DNA of 10,921 nt, taken from Bifidobacterium breve (GTDB lineage: Bacteria > Actinomycetota > Acidimicrobiia > Acidimicrobiales > Ilumatobacteraceae). The notes under the pieces were generated by a model. The model had not been told where the DNA came from. It searched no databases and worked only from the letters and a program-made list of their open reading frames with translations. Position 1 is the stretch's first letter, and each line of letters opens with the position of its first letter. The stretch covers positions 1 through 10,921 of the forward strand of contig CAMDBY010000041.1 in NCBI GenBank assembly GCA_945889575.1. The letters are read 5' to 3'. The position numbers and the translations under genes are program-made. Shown in pieces: positions 1-6,602 of this stretch.

Positions 1-110
1 TGTCGTATTGGTGGCATATGCCCATCGCAGCGTCGTTAGCAGTCATTGCCGTGATTCTTGTGGTCTCGATTGTTGCTTCACTTCGCGCCACGCCAACTGC
101 GCAGTCGTAG
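1..110 (+). CDS. C-terminal end of a membrane protein (partial)
   Basis: An open frame entering from the left edge (codons from position 3) ends at TAG 108-110 and gives about 35 residues. They contain an aromatic and His cluster (YWWHM) and then one hydrophobic helix of about 22 residues rich in Ala, Val, Ile and Leu, closed by SLRATPTAQS. This is a typical last transmembrane helix followed by a short tail. The helix vaguely recalls the C-terminus of TerC-type integral membrane proteins, but 35 residues are too few to assign a family. It is 29 bp upstream of dnaG on the same strand. That spacer carries its own -10-like hexamer, so the two genes need not share a transcript. Confidence 0.6.
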   Translation, partial: SYWWHMPIAASLAVIAVILVVSIVASLRATPTAQS

Positions 111-127
111 GTCCTCTCACGGGGCAC

Positions 128-133
128 TAATGT
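128..133 (+). promoter_or_regulatory. -10-like element for leaderless dnaG transcript
   Basis: TAATGT fits the TAnnnT consensus of the -10 box and ends 6 nt before the dnaG ATG. Transcription would then start at or next to the A of the ATG. No Shine-Dalgarno is visible before this start. The same heptamer CTAATGT sits at the identical distance from the start of the dehydrogenase at 9420. I see no convincing -35 hexamer. Confidence 0.5.
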
Positions 134-139
134 CATGCC

Positions 140-1879
140 ATGGGCATTGCTGAGGACGACATTCAAAAGGTCAGGTCCGCTGTCACTTTGTCAGACGTAG
201 TGTCACCGTATTCCCAACTTCGCCGCACGGGCCGCAGTCAAGTCGGTTTGTGTCCATTTCAGTCCGAACGTTCACCATCGTTCAGTGTGAACGATGAAAC
301 AGGAAGGTACATGTGTTTTGGCTGCGGGGTGAAAGGCGATGTGTTTACTTTCGTCCAGCAGATGGAACATCTGGACTTCGTTGGTTCTGTAGAACGTATT
401 GCGAGCAAAGCAGGAATCGAACTTCACTACACGTCGGGTGCTGGAAATGGTGAACGTAAGCATCGCAAAGAATTGCAAGCACTGATGGAACGTGCGGTTG
501 ATTGGTATCACGCGCGACTTCTTGAATCACCTGATGCGCGAACTGCTCGCGAATACTTGCGTGACCGCGGTCTTTCTGGCGACGTCGCACGATCGTTTCG
601 CCTTGGCTGGGCGCCCGATGAATGGGATGCTCTCAGTTCGTCGCTCGGGGCAACACCAGACATGTTGGCTGAGGTGGGTCTCGGATTTGTGAACAAGGCT
701 GGCCGTTTGCAGGATTCGTTCCGTGCGCGAGTCATGTTTCCCATCTTTGATGAAAATGGCGCAGCGGTCGCGTTTGGTGGCCGCATACTTCCTGGGTCAA
801 CAGACCCAGCGAAGTACAAGAACTCCACTGAAACTCCGGTGTATGTAAAGTCGCGCACGCTGTACGGCCTGAACTGGGCTAAAGGCAATGTGGTGAAAGA
901 AGATCGCGTCATTGTGTGCGAGGGGTATACCGACGTCATTGGTTTCCATCGCAGCGGATTAGCAACTGCTGTTGCAACATGCGGTACAGCATTAACCGAA
1001 GATCACGTGAAACTTATGAAGCGCTATGCACGCAATGTTGTGCTGGCATTTGATGCAGATGCGGCAGGCCAAGGTGCAACCGACAAGTTTTATGCGTGGG
1101 AAAAGAAATATGACATCTCGGTATCTGTTGCGCAGTTTCCAGCAGGTAAAGACCCAGGCGAACTTGCAAACTCCGACCCTGAATCATTGACACGTGCCAT
1201 CAACGACGCAATGCCTTTTCTTGGTTTCCGGTTAAAGAGATTGTTTGACGCAAACCCTCTGCGCTCGCCAGAGTCGCGCGCCCGACTAGCTACTAAAGCC
1301 ATGGAACTGGTGAACGAACATCCCGATTCAAACGTGCGCCGGTTGTATGCGGGTCAAGTGGCAAGTCATACCGGAGTTTCTGCTGCTGATCTAGTGAAAA
1401 TTGCAGATAGGGGAGGCTCTGCGCCCGTAGTAATTGCAGCTCCTGCTCAGCAAGCAACAGAGGGCGCCGGGTTCGTTGCCTTGTCTCTTCTTATTCACGA
1501 ATGGGACACCATTGCACCGTGGCTGATTGAAGAACTCTTCCCTGATGATGCATCACGCGAGGCTTTTCGGGCCATTGCCGCTTCTGACGGCGATGTTCAC
1601 GTGGCATTGCAGTCTGTTCAGCCAGATGCCGCCGACATTATTGAAAGAGCAGCGGTGTATGACATCGATGCTGATCCGCTTGTTGAATCTCGGGCGCTCA
1701 TTGCGGCCGCTGTGAGACGAGAACTTTCTCGCCGTCGACTTGGCTCTGACATTGAGCAAATTCAGAACGATCGCATGGTGCGTAATGCACTTGAGGACCT
1801 GAATAAACACGACAAAGCTCCAACCGCAGCGGTGATCTTGCTGCAGTGGCTTGCCCAGGTAGCTCAGGCAGCCATATGA
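140..1879 (+). CDS. dnaG: DNA primase DnaG
   Basis: Synthesises the RNA primers for lagging-strand and restart DNA synthesis; acts in the cytoplasm with the replicative helicase. 579 residues, within the usual bacterial range. Residues about 38-63 are the CHC2 zinc finger, with C38, C59 and C62 present and the CFGCG motif intact, but the ligand His is replaced by Gln at 41 (CAG, 260-262). The TOPRIM core follows, with the acidic motif EGYTDVI (E261) and DADAAG (D305, D307) for metal binding. After it come a linker helical region and a C-terminal part expected to contact the helicase. ATG 140 is chosen because it gives the standard N-terminus just before the zinc finger and has a -10-like hexamer 6 nt upstream. 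The stop overlaps the sigma factor start as ATGA. Confidence 0.95.
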   Translation: MGIAEDDIQKVRSAVTLSDVVSPYSQLRRTGRSQVGLCPFQSERSPSFSVNDETGRYMCFGCGVKGDVFTFVQQMEHLDFVGSVERIASKAGIELHYTSGAGNGERKHRKELQALMERAVDWYHARLLESPDARTAREYLRDRGLSGDVARSFRLGWAPDEWDALSSSLGATPDMLAEVGLGFVNKAGRLQDSFRARVMFPIFDENGAAVAFGGRILPGSTDPAKYKNSTETPVYVKSRTLYGLNWAKGNVVKEDRVIVCEGYTDVIGFHRSGLATAVATCGTALTEDHVKLMKRYARNVVLAFDADAAGQGATDKFYAWEKKYDISVSVAQFPAGKDPGELANSDPESLTRAINDAMPFLGFRLKRLFDANPLRSPESRARLATKAMELVNEHPDSNVRRLYAGQVASHTGVSAADLVKIADRGGSAPVVIAAPAQQATEGAGFVALSLLIHEWDTIAPWLIEELFPDDASREAFRAIAASDGDVHVALQSVQPDAADIIERAAVYDIDADPLVESRALIAAAVRRELSRRRLGSDIEQIQNDRMVRNALEDLNKHDKAPTAAVILLQWLAQVAQAAI

Positions 1880-3087
1880 CCCGTCGGTCCACCATTGTGC
1901 TGCCGCATCCGTCTGTGGATGCCGCTGAGTGGGCCACATTGCTTGCCTCGCGGTCAGACGACGGTTTGGTTGACCCAAACACGGTGGCCCATGTTTTCAG
2001 AAGCGTGGAACTGAATCCCGAAATGATTCGTCATATCGAATCAGTGTTACTTGAAGCAAAAATCTCCATCGCCAAAATCGAACCTGACATCTCAGGCGAA
2101 ATTGAAATCCCCGTGCTACCCGAACTGAAGTTAGTGCCACCCAAAGTTGTTGCACCACGAGTGCTGGCCGGAGACGCTGGAGATGCGGTGCGCATGTATC
2201 TCGGTGAAATTGGTCAGGTGGCGTTGCTGTCAGCTGATGACGAAAAGAGATTAGGCCGCGCAATTCGCACCATGCAGGAAGCAAAGACTCGTTCTGCAAA
2301 GGACGCGTTGACAGCAACTCAGCGTCGTGAACTACGCAACATCATGCGTGAAGGTGAAGAAGCGTTCGAACACCTCATCACGGCAAACTTGCGTCTTGTT
2401 GTGTCAATTGCTCGCAAGTACGACGGCCGTGAACTCCAACTGTTAGATCTCATTCAAGAGGGAAACATTGGCCTCATGCGTGCAGCGGAGAAGTATGACT
2501 GGGAAAAGGGCTTCAAGTTTTCTACATACGCAACATGGTGGATTCGTCAGGCCATGATGCGAGCTATGGCTGATCAGGGCCGCACAATTCGCGTGCCTAG
2601 CCATGTTGTTGAAATGTTGAATCGCATCACAAAAGCAGATCGTGAGCTCAATGTTGAATTGAAGCGTGAGCCAACATACGCAGAACTCGCAGAGAGAACT
2701 CTCATTCCTGCTGAAAAAATCGAAGAACTGAAACAAATCTCTTCTGTCACAATCAGTCTTGATGAACCAGTCAGTAGTGATGAAGATTCCACAACGTGGG
2801 GCGACAAGTTTGGTGGCGACACCACAGATTCGCCTGCAGACGTAGTGCAACGTCGCGAACTTGTCGATGCGGTATCTCTTGAACTCGACCATCTACCAGA
2901 CCGCGATCGCCGCATTATTGACAAACGCTTTGGTATCTCTAGTGGCGAGCCGCAAACACTCGATGATGTCGCTAAGCAAGAGGGTGTCACTCGTGAGCGA
3001 ATCCGTCAGATTGAACAAAAGACCCTTGCCCGCCTTCGCCACCCAAATAACAGCCAGCGTTTGCGCAGTTACCTCGAATCTGATTAA
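1876..3087 (+). CDS. rpoD: RNA polymerase primary-type sigma factor (RpoD/SigA family)
   Basis: Promoter-recognition subunit of RNA polymerase, 403 residues from the ATG at 1876. An in-frame ATG exists at 1846, but 1876 forms an ATGA overlap with the dnaG stop, typical of translational coupling. A short region 1.1-like helical segment lies at about residues 16-55. Region 1.2 (VRMYLGEIG) is near 104. Region 2 has NLRLVVSIARKY, DLIQEGNIGLMRA and the YATWWIRQAMMRAMADQGR segment (2.3-2.4, near 218-240), which contacts the -10 element. Region 3 follows. Region 4.2 carries the helix-turn-helix VTRERIRQIEQKTLARLRHP near 371-390, for the -35 element. The presence of regions 1.1 and 1.2 and the position after dnaG favour the housekeeping factor over a group 2 paralogue. 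Region 4.1 wording is somewhat divergent from typical actinobacterial SigA. Confidence 0.9.
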   Translation: MTRRSTIVLPHPSVDAAEWATLLASRSDDGLVDPNTVAHVFRSVELNPEMIRHIESVLLEAKISIAKIEPDISGEIEIPVLPELKLVPPKVVAPRVLAGDAGDAVRMYLGEIGQVALLSADDEKRLGRAIRTMQEAKTRSAKDALTATQRRELRNIMREGEEAFEHLITANLRLVVSIARKYDGRELQLLDLIQEGNIGLMRAAEKYDWEKGFKFSTYATWWIRQAMMRAMADQGRTIRVPSHVVEMLNRITKADRELNVELKREPTYAELAERTLIPAEKIEELKQISSVTISLDEPVSSDEDSTTWGDKFGGDTTDSPADVVQRRELVDAVSLELDHLPDRDRRIIDKRFGISSGEPQTLDDVAKQEGVTRERIRQIEQKTLARLRHPNNSQRLRSYLESD

Positions 3088-3100
3088 GGCCTATGGCCTT
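3086..3100 (+). terminator. Short perfect inverted repeat at the sigma factor stop (weak terminator candidate)
   Basis: AAGGCC-TAT-GGCCTT forms a perfect 6-bp stem with a 3-nt loop. The left arm begins with the last two bases of the TAA stop. A GC-rich stretch with the palindrome GGGCGCCC (3108-3115) follows, but there is no T-run. It may slow or end the dnaG-sigma transcript, or it may simply lie in a read-through leader of the tRNA genes. An intrinsic terminator of the classic kind is not shown. Confidence 0.3.
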
Positions 3101-3128
3101 GGGCTCTGGGCGCCCTCGCTGGTAGCCT
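3099..3128 (+). promoter_or_regulatory. Possible promoter for the tRNA pair
   Basis: TTGGGC (3099-3104) and TAGCCT (3123-3128) are separated by 18 bp. This places a start near 3135, a few bases before mature tRNA-Asn at 3140. Both boxes are only partial matches to consensus, so transcription by read-through from the sigma gene is an alternative. Confidence 0.3.
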
Positions 3129-3139
3129 TTGGGTTCCCT

Positions 3140-3215
3140 TCCGGGGTAGCTCAGTTGGCAGAGCAACGGACTGTTAATCCGTTTGTCGTGGGTTCGAGCC
3201 CCACCCCCGGAGCCA
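3140..3215 (+). tRNA. tRNA-Asn (anticodon GTT)
   Basis: A full cloverleaf can be folded. The acceptor stem TCCGGGG (3140-3146) pairs with CCCCGGA (3205-3211). The anticodon stem ACGGA/TCCGT encloses loop CTGTTAA with anticodon GTT at 3173-3175. The T-arm GTGGG/CCCAC encloses loop TTCGAGC. The discriminator is G (3212), as usual for tRNA-Asn, and CCA (3213-3215) is encoded in the DNA. Confidence 0.96.
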
Positions 3216-3243
3216 GTCGCACCTCTAACCTCGGTCGACTTCC

Positions 3244-3320
<77 letters not shown>

Positions 3321-3342
3321 TTGTCCGTAACAGGACCTTCGG

Positions 3343-3900
3343 CTATTCGGCTTTCTCACGCGCAGCAGCAGGTGAGAATTTTCCGAAAATGAAGCGGATT
3401 CCAAAAATGGCTGCACCGACCATGGAAATCGCCACAGTGATGCCGGAGTACCAAGCTTTGCCAACGTCACTGCCGCTAGTCAATGTGTGAGCCATCACAA
3501 GTACGAACTGGACGTACGACAGTAGGTGAATGCGTCGCCAATTTTTTCTGCTCATCTTTCGCATCATCAGCGATGTGATTTGCACTGCAGCCAAAATGTA
3601 GAAACCAAGAATTCCCAAACTGACGGGAAGTGGTTTCCATGAACTTGCGTATGGCACCAAGACGGAGACAAATGTAAATGAGATGTACGAGTCCGCAATC
3701 AGGGTCAACATATGAATAATCGTAAAGATCAGTGCAAGTCCACCCATCCATGTGTGGATATCGCGAAGCCATGCAGGTCTATCGTTTGGCTTCAGAACGC
3801 GAGTCGCTAGCAGGACGCCCCAAAAGACAGTGAGCAAAATGAGCACCATTGCGATGTTTGCTGAGGCTCGTGTGACGTTCCACCAGATTTGATTAGTCAT
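3343..3900 (-). CDS. Ferric-reductase-like b-type haem transmembrane protein
   Basis: 185 residues from the ATG at 3900; a longer form from 3954 is open but would overlap the upstream gene by 62 bp. The chosen start overlaps the ApbE stop by 8 bp (ATGACTAA), which suggests translational coupling. About five hydrophobic helices are visible (near 14-33, 50-69, 93-112, 125-141, 153-172). Two carry spaced His pairs, H49/H63 and H125/H138, the arrangement that holds two b haems across the membrane in ferric-reductase and NOX-type proteins. There is no FAD or NAD(P)H-binding domain, so it is a bare membrane electron conduit that needs other partners. As the last gene of the operon after an FMN transferase, it probably passes electrons between a quinone or cytoplasmic donor and an outer-face flavin or metal. 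The family assignment rests on the His spacing and topology. Confidence 0.75.
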   Translation of the reverse strand: MTNQIWWNVTRASANIAMVLILLTVFWGVLLATRVLKPNDRPAWLRDIHTWMGGLALIFTIIHMLTLIADSYISFTFVSVLVPYASSWKPLPVSLGILGFYILAAVQITSLMMRKMSRKNWRRIHLLSYVQFVLVMAHTLTSGSDVGKAWYSGITVAISMVGAAIFGIRFIFGKFSPAAAREKAE

Positions 3901-4807
3901 GAGTAAAGGTCTTCCAAGATTCGGTTCGTGTGGTGTGTCCGTCTGCAGAGACAAGCAGTGCTGCTAATCCTGTACTGGTCAGCATGTCAATTGCGTGGAC
4001 AGGATTACTAAGGATTGCATACTTCGTCCATGCCTCAGACCATGCAGCTGAATTTGCAATAACTGTGGCACCAACAGTGTGTTGGGTGTCGTGTGCTGAT
4101 GAATCGGAGAACAAATGTGAAGCGATGCCAGCACTATGTCGCTGTCGTGCAAATAGCGAAGAAGTGGCAACCCCGCCAACAGCAATGCGAATTGTGTCGA
4201 GAATGACCTCAGGATCAACAGGAGAGAGAATTTCGACATCCCATCCAACGGAATCGCCAGTGTTGATGGCCATGTCGCCACCAAGGTTGATGCACACTGC
4301 TTCTGCACCCTGTTCCTGAGCGAATTGGAGAATGAGGTCGGCTGCTAGCCCTTTACCGATTCCACCTGCATCGAGTGTCATGCCGCGTGGAAGTGAAACT
4401 TTTCCGTCGTGAAATATCTGAATACCCGACAATTGCGAAAAGACAGTCGCAGTGGCTGCGAGTGTGGTGTTTCTGTCATTGATGAGGGATTGTGCGTCTC
4501 CTGCCGCAATCTGCAAGGGCAGACGTGTGGGGTTGTATGCGCCTTTAGTCGCCTGGTGAGCAGCAATCATGTGATGAATCAGTGTCAGGGTCTTTTCGTC
4601 TACCGAAGTGGGTTGCCCATTGGCAGTATTGAGACGTGAGATATCACTTGTTGGAATGAACCGGCTCCACAGTGATTCAATCTCTTCTACAAGATCAAGG
4701 CAATGTAGTGCTAGGTCGTTTGAATCAATACCGACAACCGTCACCACGCAAGTGACTCCCATTGCAATGCGTTCCACACGTGCTGTGGTGGCTGATGCAG
4801 TTGTCAT
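3893..4807 (-). CDS. ApbE-like FAD:protein FMN transferase
   Basis: ApbE enzymes transfer FMN from FAD to a Thr or Ser of a target protein, with Mg2+. 304 residues. Family signatures seen in order: MGVT near 16-19, a SRF-x-P-x-SDISRLN segment at 48-60, the LDAGGIGKGLAAD motif at 145-157, and INLGGDM at 173-179. The C-terminal half is atypical. The usual HIIDPRTG region reads ASHLFSD (229-235), and the usual Asp-Ala metal-binding segment reads SEAWTK (257-262), with Glu in place of Asp. No signal peptide or lipobox is present at the N-terminus, and only 9 bp separate it from the upstream gene, so one is not hidden there. The Shine-Dalgarno is weak. The neighbouring haem protein supports a role in membrane redox chemistry. 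It could be a divergent subfamily with altered substrate or location. Confidence 0.85.
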   Translation of the reverse strand: MTTASATTARVERIAMGVTCVVTVVGIDSNDLALHCLDLVEEIESLWSRFIPTSDISRLNTANGQPTSVDEKTLTLIHHMIAAHQATKGAYNPTRLPLQIAAGDAQSLINDRNTTLAATATVFSQLSGIQIFHDGKVSLPRGMTLDAGGIGKGLAADLILQFAQEQGAEAVCINLGGDMAINTGDSVGWDVEILSPVDPEVILDTIRIAVGGVATSSLFARQRHSAGIASHLFSDSSAHDTQHTVGATVIANSAAWSEAWTKYAILSNPVHAIDMLTSTGLAALLVSADGHTTRTESWKTFTHD

Positions 4808-4816
4808 AACATTGCT

Positions 4817-5209
4817 TTAGTTTGAACCGCTGCTCTTTTGCGTTGTTGCGGCTGGCGTTGGTGCCTGTACCTGTACAGATGGAGTGCCGGCTGTTGCTGC
4901 TGACGCCCCTTGCACTGGTACATAGACAACTTGAGGCGTTTCAGTAATGACACCTGCATCGATGGGTGATTTCTGCGCAACGTTTGAGAAGATGCTTTCA
5001 GGGATCGCAGTGTGAGCAGCTGACACCTTCTGAGAAAGTGTGTAACCAGTTGTCAGACCGATCAAGGCAGTTACGGAGAGACCAGTAGCCAGAATGCGGG
5101 CCGAGATCGCTGGATGCTTTTTGCGGCCACTTGTTCGAGCAGTGCGCGATACAGATGGTGCTGGTGGCACGTCTGTGGCGGTGTTGTTTAGTAGTGGGTC
5201 GTTAATCAT
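4817..5209 (-). CDS. Small single-span membrane protein with Pro/Ala/Thr-rich tail, unrecognised
   Basis: 130 residues; function not recognised. The N-terminal 30 residues are polar and Pro-containing. A basic patch RKKHP (29-33) precedes one hydrophobic helix at about 36-58, so by the positive-inside rule the C-terminal 70 residues face outward. That part ends in a low-complexity segment rich in Pro, Ala, Gln and Thr (from about 97). The start ATG overlaps the stop of the upstream gene as TAATG, pointing to coupled translation, and ApbE follows after 9 bp. Place and topology make it a candidate partner or acceptor in the flavin/haem module. The segment QGASAAT (100-106) only loosely recalls flavinylation sites, and no FMN_bind domain is visible. 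Confidence 0.7.
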   Translation of the reverse strand: MINDPLLNNTATDVPPAPSVSRTARTSGRKKHPAISARILATGLSVTALIGLTTGYTLSQKVSAAHTAIPESIFSNVAQKSPIDAGVITETPQVVYVPVQGASAATAGTPSVQVQAPTPAATTQKSSGSN

Positions 5210-5787
5210 TAGTCGTCGTCCTCGTCCTCATCATCATCGTGTTCGCGATCCTTTTTACGCTCGTCGTCATGTTCTTCTTTGTCGTCCTCATCGTCCTCAT
5301 CGTCATCGGAGTAGGTTGGCTTTGCGGGCTTCATAGAGGGTGGCGGAGCGATTGGCTGCGATGTCACGTTGGCTGTTACTTTCCCCTCCACCAATTGAGC
5401 AAGGAATTCGATCCGTGTGCTTGACGAAATGAACGGGATCTTTACATCACCATTCGGCTGAACTTGTGCTGGTTCAGATGACCAACCAGCAGCAGGCAGA
5501 ACGTTGCTGACAGCTATTGCTCCCGAACTCATATCGATGACAACTGAACCGGCCGTTCCAACTTGATATGTCGTGGTGGTGTTGTTTAATACAGATGATT
5601 GAACCTTTGTGGACTGGGCGGCAACTTGGGCAGAGACTGGAGTGCCAGAATCGACTGCTGGTGTGTCCGAAGCGGTTACTGAGACCGAGGGGGAAGTGCT
5701 GAGAACGCTTGAGTTAACCGCGTACGCAGCTGCCCCTGCGGCTAATACTCCTGCGATAGAGAGGGTGGTGGCTATTCCTACCTTCAT
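5209..5787 (-). CDS. Exported protein with polyacidic C-terminal tail, unrecognised
   Basis: 192 residues from the ATG at 5787, chosen over an in-frame ATG at 5868 because a strong Shine-Dalgarno lies 6 nt upstream and a Sec-type signal peptide begins here (hydrophobic stretch 4-23, AYA site). A Ser/Thr/Val-rich linker (25-70) leads to a compact segment at about 73-142 (YQVGTAG, PAAGW, DVKIPF, RIEFLAQL). Its alternating pattern suggests a small beta domain. A Pro-rich hinge (145-158) precedes the final 32 residues (161-192), all of which are Asp, Glu, Lys, Arg or His: 25 are acidic and two are His. The tail could bind metal cations or basic partners outside the cell. No named family is recognised. 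It is first in the operon and is transcribed away from the response regulator. Confidence 0.75.
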   Translation of the reverse strand: MKVGIATTLSIAGVLAAGAAAYAVNSSVLSTSPSVSVTASDTPAVDSGTPVSAQVAAQSTKVQSSVLNNTTTTYQVGTAGSVVIDMSSGAIAVSNVLPAAGWSSEPAQVQPNGDVKIPFISSSTRIEFLAQLVEGKVTANVTSQPIAPPPSMKPAKPTYSDDDEDDEDDKEEHDDERKKDREHDDDEDEDDD

Positions 5788-5793
5788 GATGTG

Positions 5794-5800
5794 CTCCTTT
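5794..5800 (-). promoter_or_regulatory. Strong ribosome binding site for the polyacidic protein gene
   Basis: On the minus strand AAAGGAG stands 6 nt before the ATG at 5787. It is the clearest Shine-Dalgarno in the window and decides this start over the longer open frame. Confidence 0.8.
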
Positions 5801-5802
5801 GT

Positions 5803-5815
5803 GGGCCGGTGGCCC
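5803..5815. repeat. GC-rich inverted repeat in the leader of the flavin/haem operon
   Basis: GGGCC-GGT-GGCCC is a perfect 5-bp stem with a 3-nt loop, 2 bp upstream of the Shine-Dalgarno of the polyacidic protein gene. As RNA it could hinder ribosome entry; as DNA it could be an operator half-site pair. Its size is modest, so chance is possible. Confidence 0.35.
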
Positions 5816-5824
5816 TTGTTCATC

Positions 5825-5830
5825 ACAGTA
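5825..5830 (-). promoter_or_regulatory. Weak -10 candidate for the flavin/haem operon
   Basis: On the minus strand TACTGT fits TAnnnT and would give a leader of about 30 nt containing the inverted repeat and the ribosome binding site. No -35 match is seen 16-18 bp upstream, as would be expected of an activator-dependent promoter or of a chance hit. The rest of the 143-bp spacer (5788-5930) must hold the control sites for both directions; I found no clear direct repeat typical of OmpR-type binding. Confidence 0.25.
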
Positions 5831-5930
5831 CGGGGCACTTGTAAAGGGAATGGTGTGGTCTTATCCAAGATTCATCCAATTCCGAAGTCGGGCGTTAGGT
5901 CATCAGCTGGGAAAGAGGCACAATGGGGTT

Positions 5931-6602
5931 GTGAAGGTCCTGCTGGTTGAAGACGATCCTGCAATTGCAGGATCCGTTACAACGTCGCTTTCGAATGCAG
6001 GCATGACCGTGCATCACTGCATAACTGGCGCTGATGCCATTGCGGCTGTAAAAGAATTTGCACCTGAAGTGATTCTGATGGACCTTGGTTTGCCTGACAT
6101 GGATGGCCTTGATGTCTCAAAGAGCATTCGTGAATTTTCAACAGTTCCCATCATCATTGTCAGCGCACGTGGTGATGAATTAGATCGTGTGCTCGGACTA
6201 GAACTGGGCGCAGATGATTATGTTGTCAAACCTTTTAGCCAACGTGAACTACTAGCCAGAATTAGGGCTGTCACGCGTCGTGGGCATGACCAATCGCCAC
6301 AAGAGCCAAGCGGAACATCGTTGCGAGTCGTCGTAGATGAAAGAACTCATAGCGCCACCCTTGATGGTGAAGAAGTTGGGCTCACGGCCAAAGAATTCGA
6401 CTTACTAGCGTTCTTGTCGAGTGAACCTGGAGTTGTGTTTCGGCGAAACGACATTTTGGAACATGTGTGGGATACCAATTGGTATGGCACGACAAAGACA
6501 CTAGATGCACATATTGCCTCGATCCGAAAGAAACTGGGAAGCCCCGATTGGATTCAGTCAGTACGTGGAGTTGGCTTCAAGTTTGTAGAGATTCCACAGT
6601 GA
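5931..6602 (+). CDS. OmpR/PhoB-type response regulator
   Basis: Cytoplasmic DNA-binding partner of the sensor kinase that follows. 223 residues from GTG 5931; the open frame reaches back to 5799, but the receiver begins VKVLLVEDD exactly at this GTG and the upstream part has no domain. The receiver has the acidic pair D8/D9, the phospho-acceptor D51 in MDLGLPDMDG, the VSA switch residue near 79 and K100 in VVKPF. The C-terminal winged helix (about 125-220) has LTAKEFDLLAFL, the recognition region TLDAHIASIRKKL and the terminal hairpin VRGVGFKF. An AGAGG sits 12 nt before the start, rather far for a Shine-Dalgarno. It is divergent from the flavin/haem operon across a shared 143-bp spacer, which makes that operon its likely target. 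Confidence 0.93.
   Translation: MKVLLVEDDPAIAGSVTTSLSNAGMTVHHCITGADAIAAVKEFAPEVILMDLGLPDMDGLDVSKSIREFSTVPIIIVSARGDELDRVLGLELGADDYVVKPFSQRELLARIRAVTRRGHDQSPQEPSGTSLRVVVDERTHSATLDGEEVGLTAKEFDLLAFLSSEPGVVFRRNDILEHVWDTNWYGTTKTLDAHIASIRKKLGSPDWIQSVRGVGFKFVEIPQ

Noticed and set aside
3321..3342. Terminator between the CAT tRNA and the convergent haem protein gene
   Set aside because: Only a 4-bp GTCC/GGAC pairing is possible in this 22-bp gap and there is no T-run.
5209..5424. Plus-strand frames opposite the acidic tail giving hydrophobic or Arg/His-rich peptides
   Set aside because: They are by-products of the repeated GAY/GAR codons on the other strand and have no start signals or domain pattern.
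5788..5868. Longer start (ATG 5868) for the polyacidic protein
   Set aside because: It would bury the signal peptide behind 27 residues; the strong AAAGGAG stands before ATG 5787.
5799..5930. N-terminal extension of the response regulator from ATG 5799
   Set aside because: The extra 44 residues have no domain character and cover the divergent promoter region; the receiver fold begins exactly at GTG 5931.
6467..6598. N-terminal extension of the sensor kinase from ATG 6467
   Set aside because: It lies wholly inside the response regulator in another frame; GTG 6599 gives the GTGA overlap and a proper first membrane helix.
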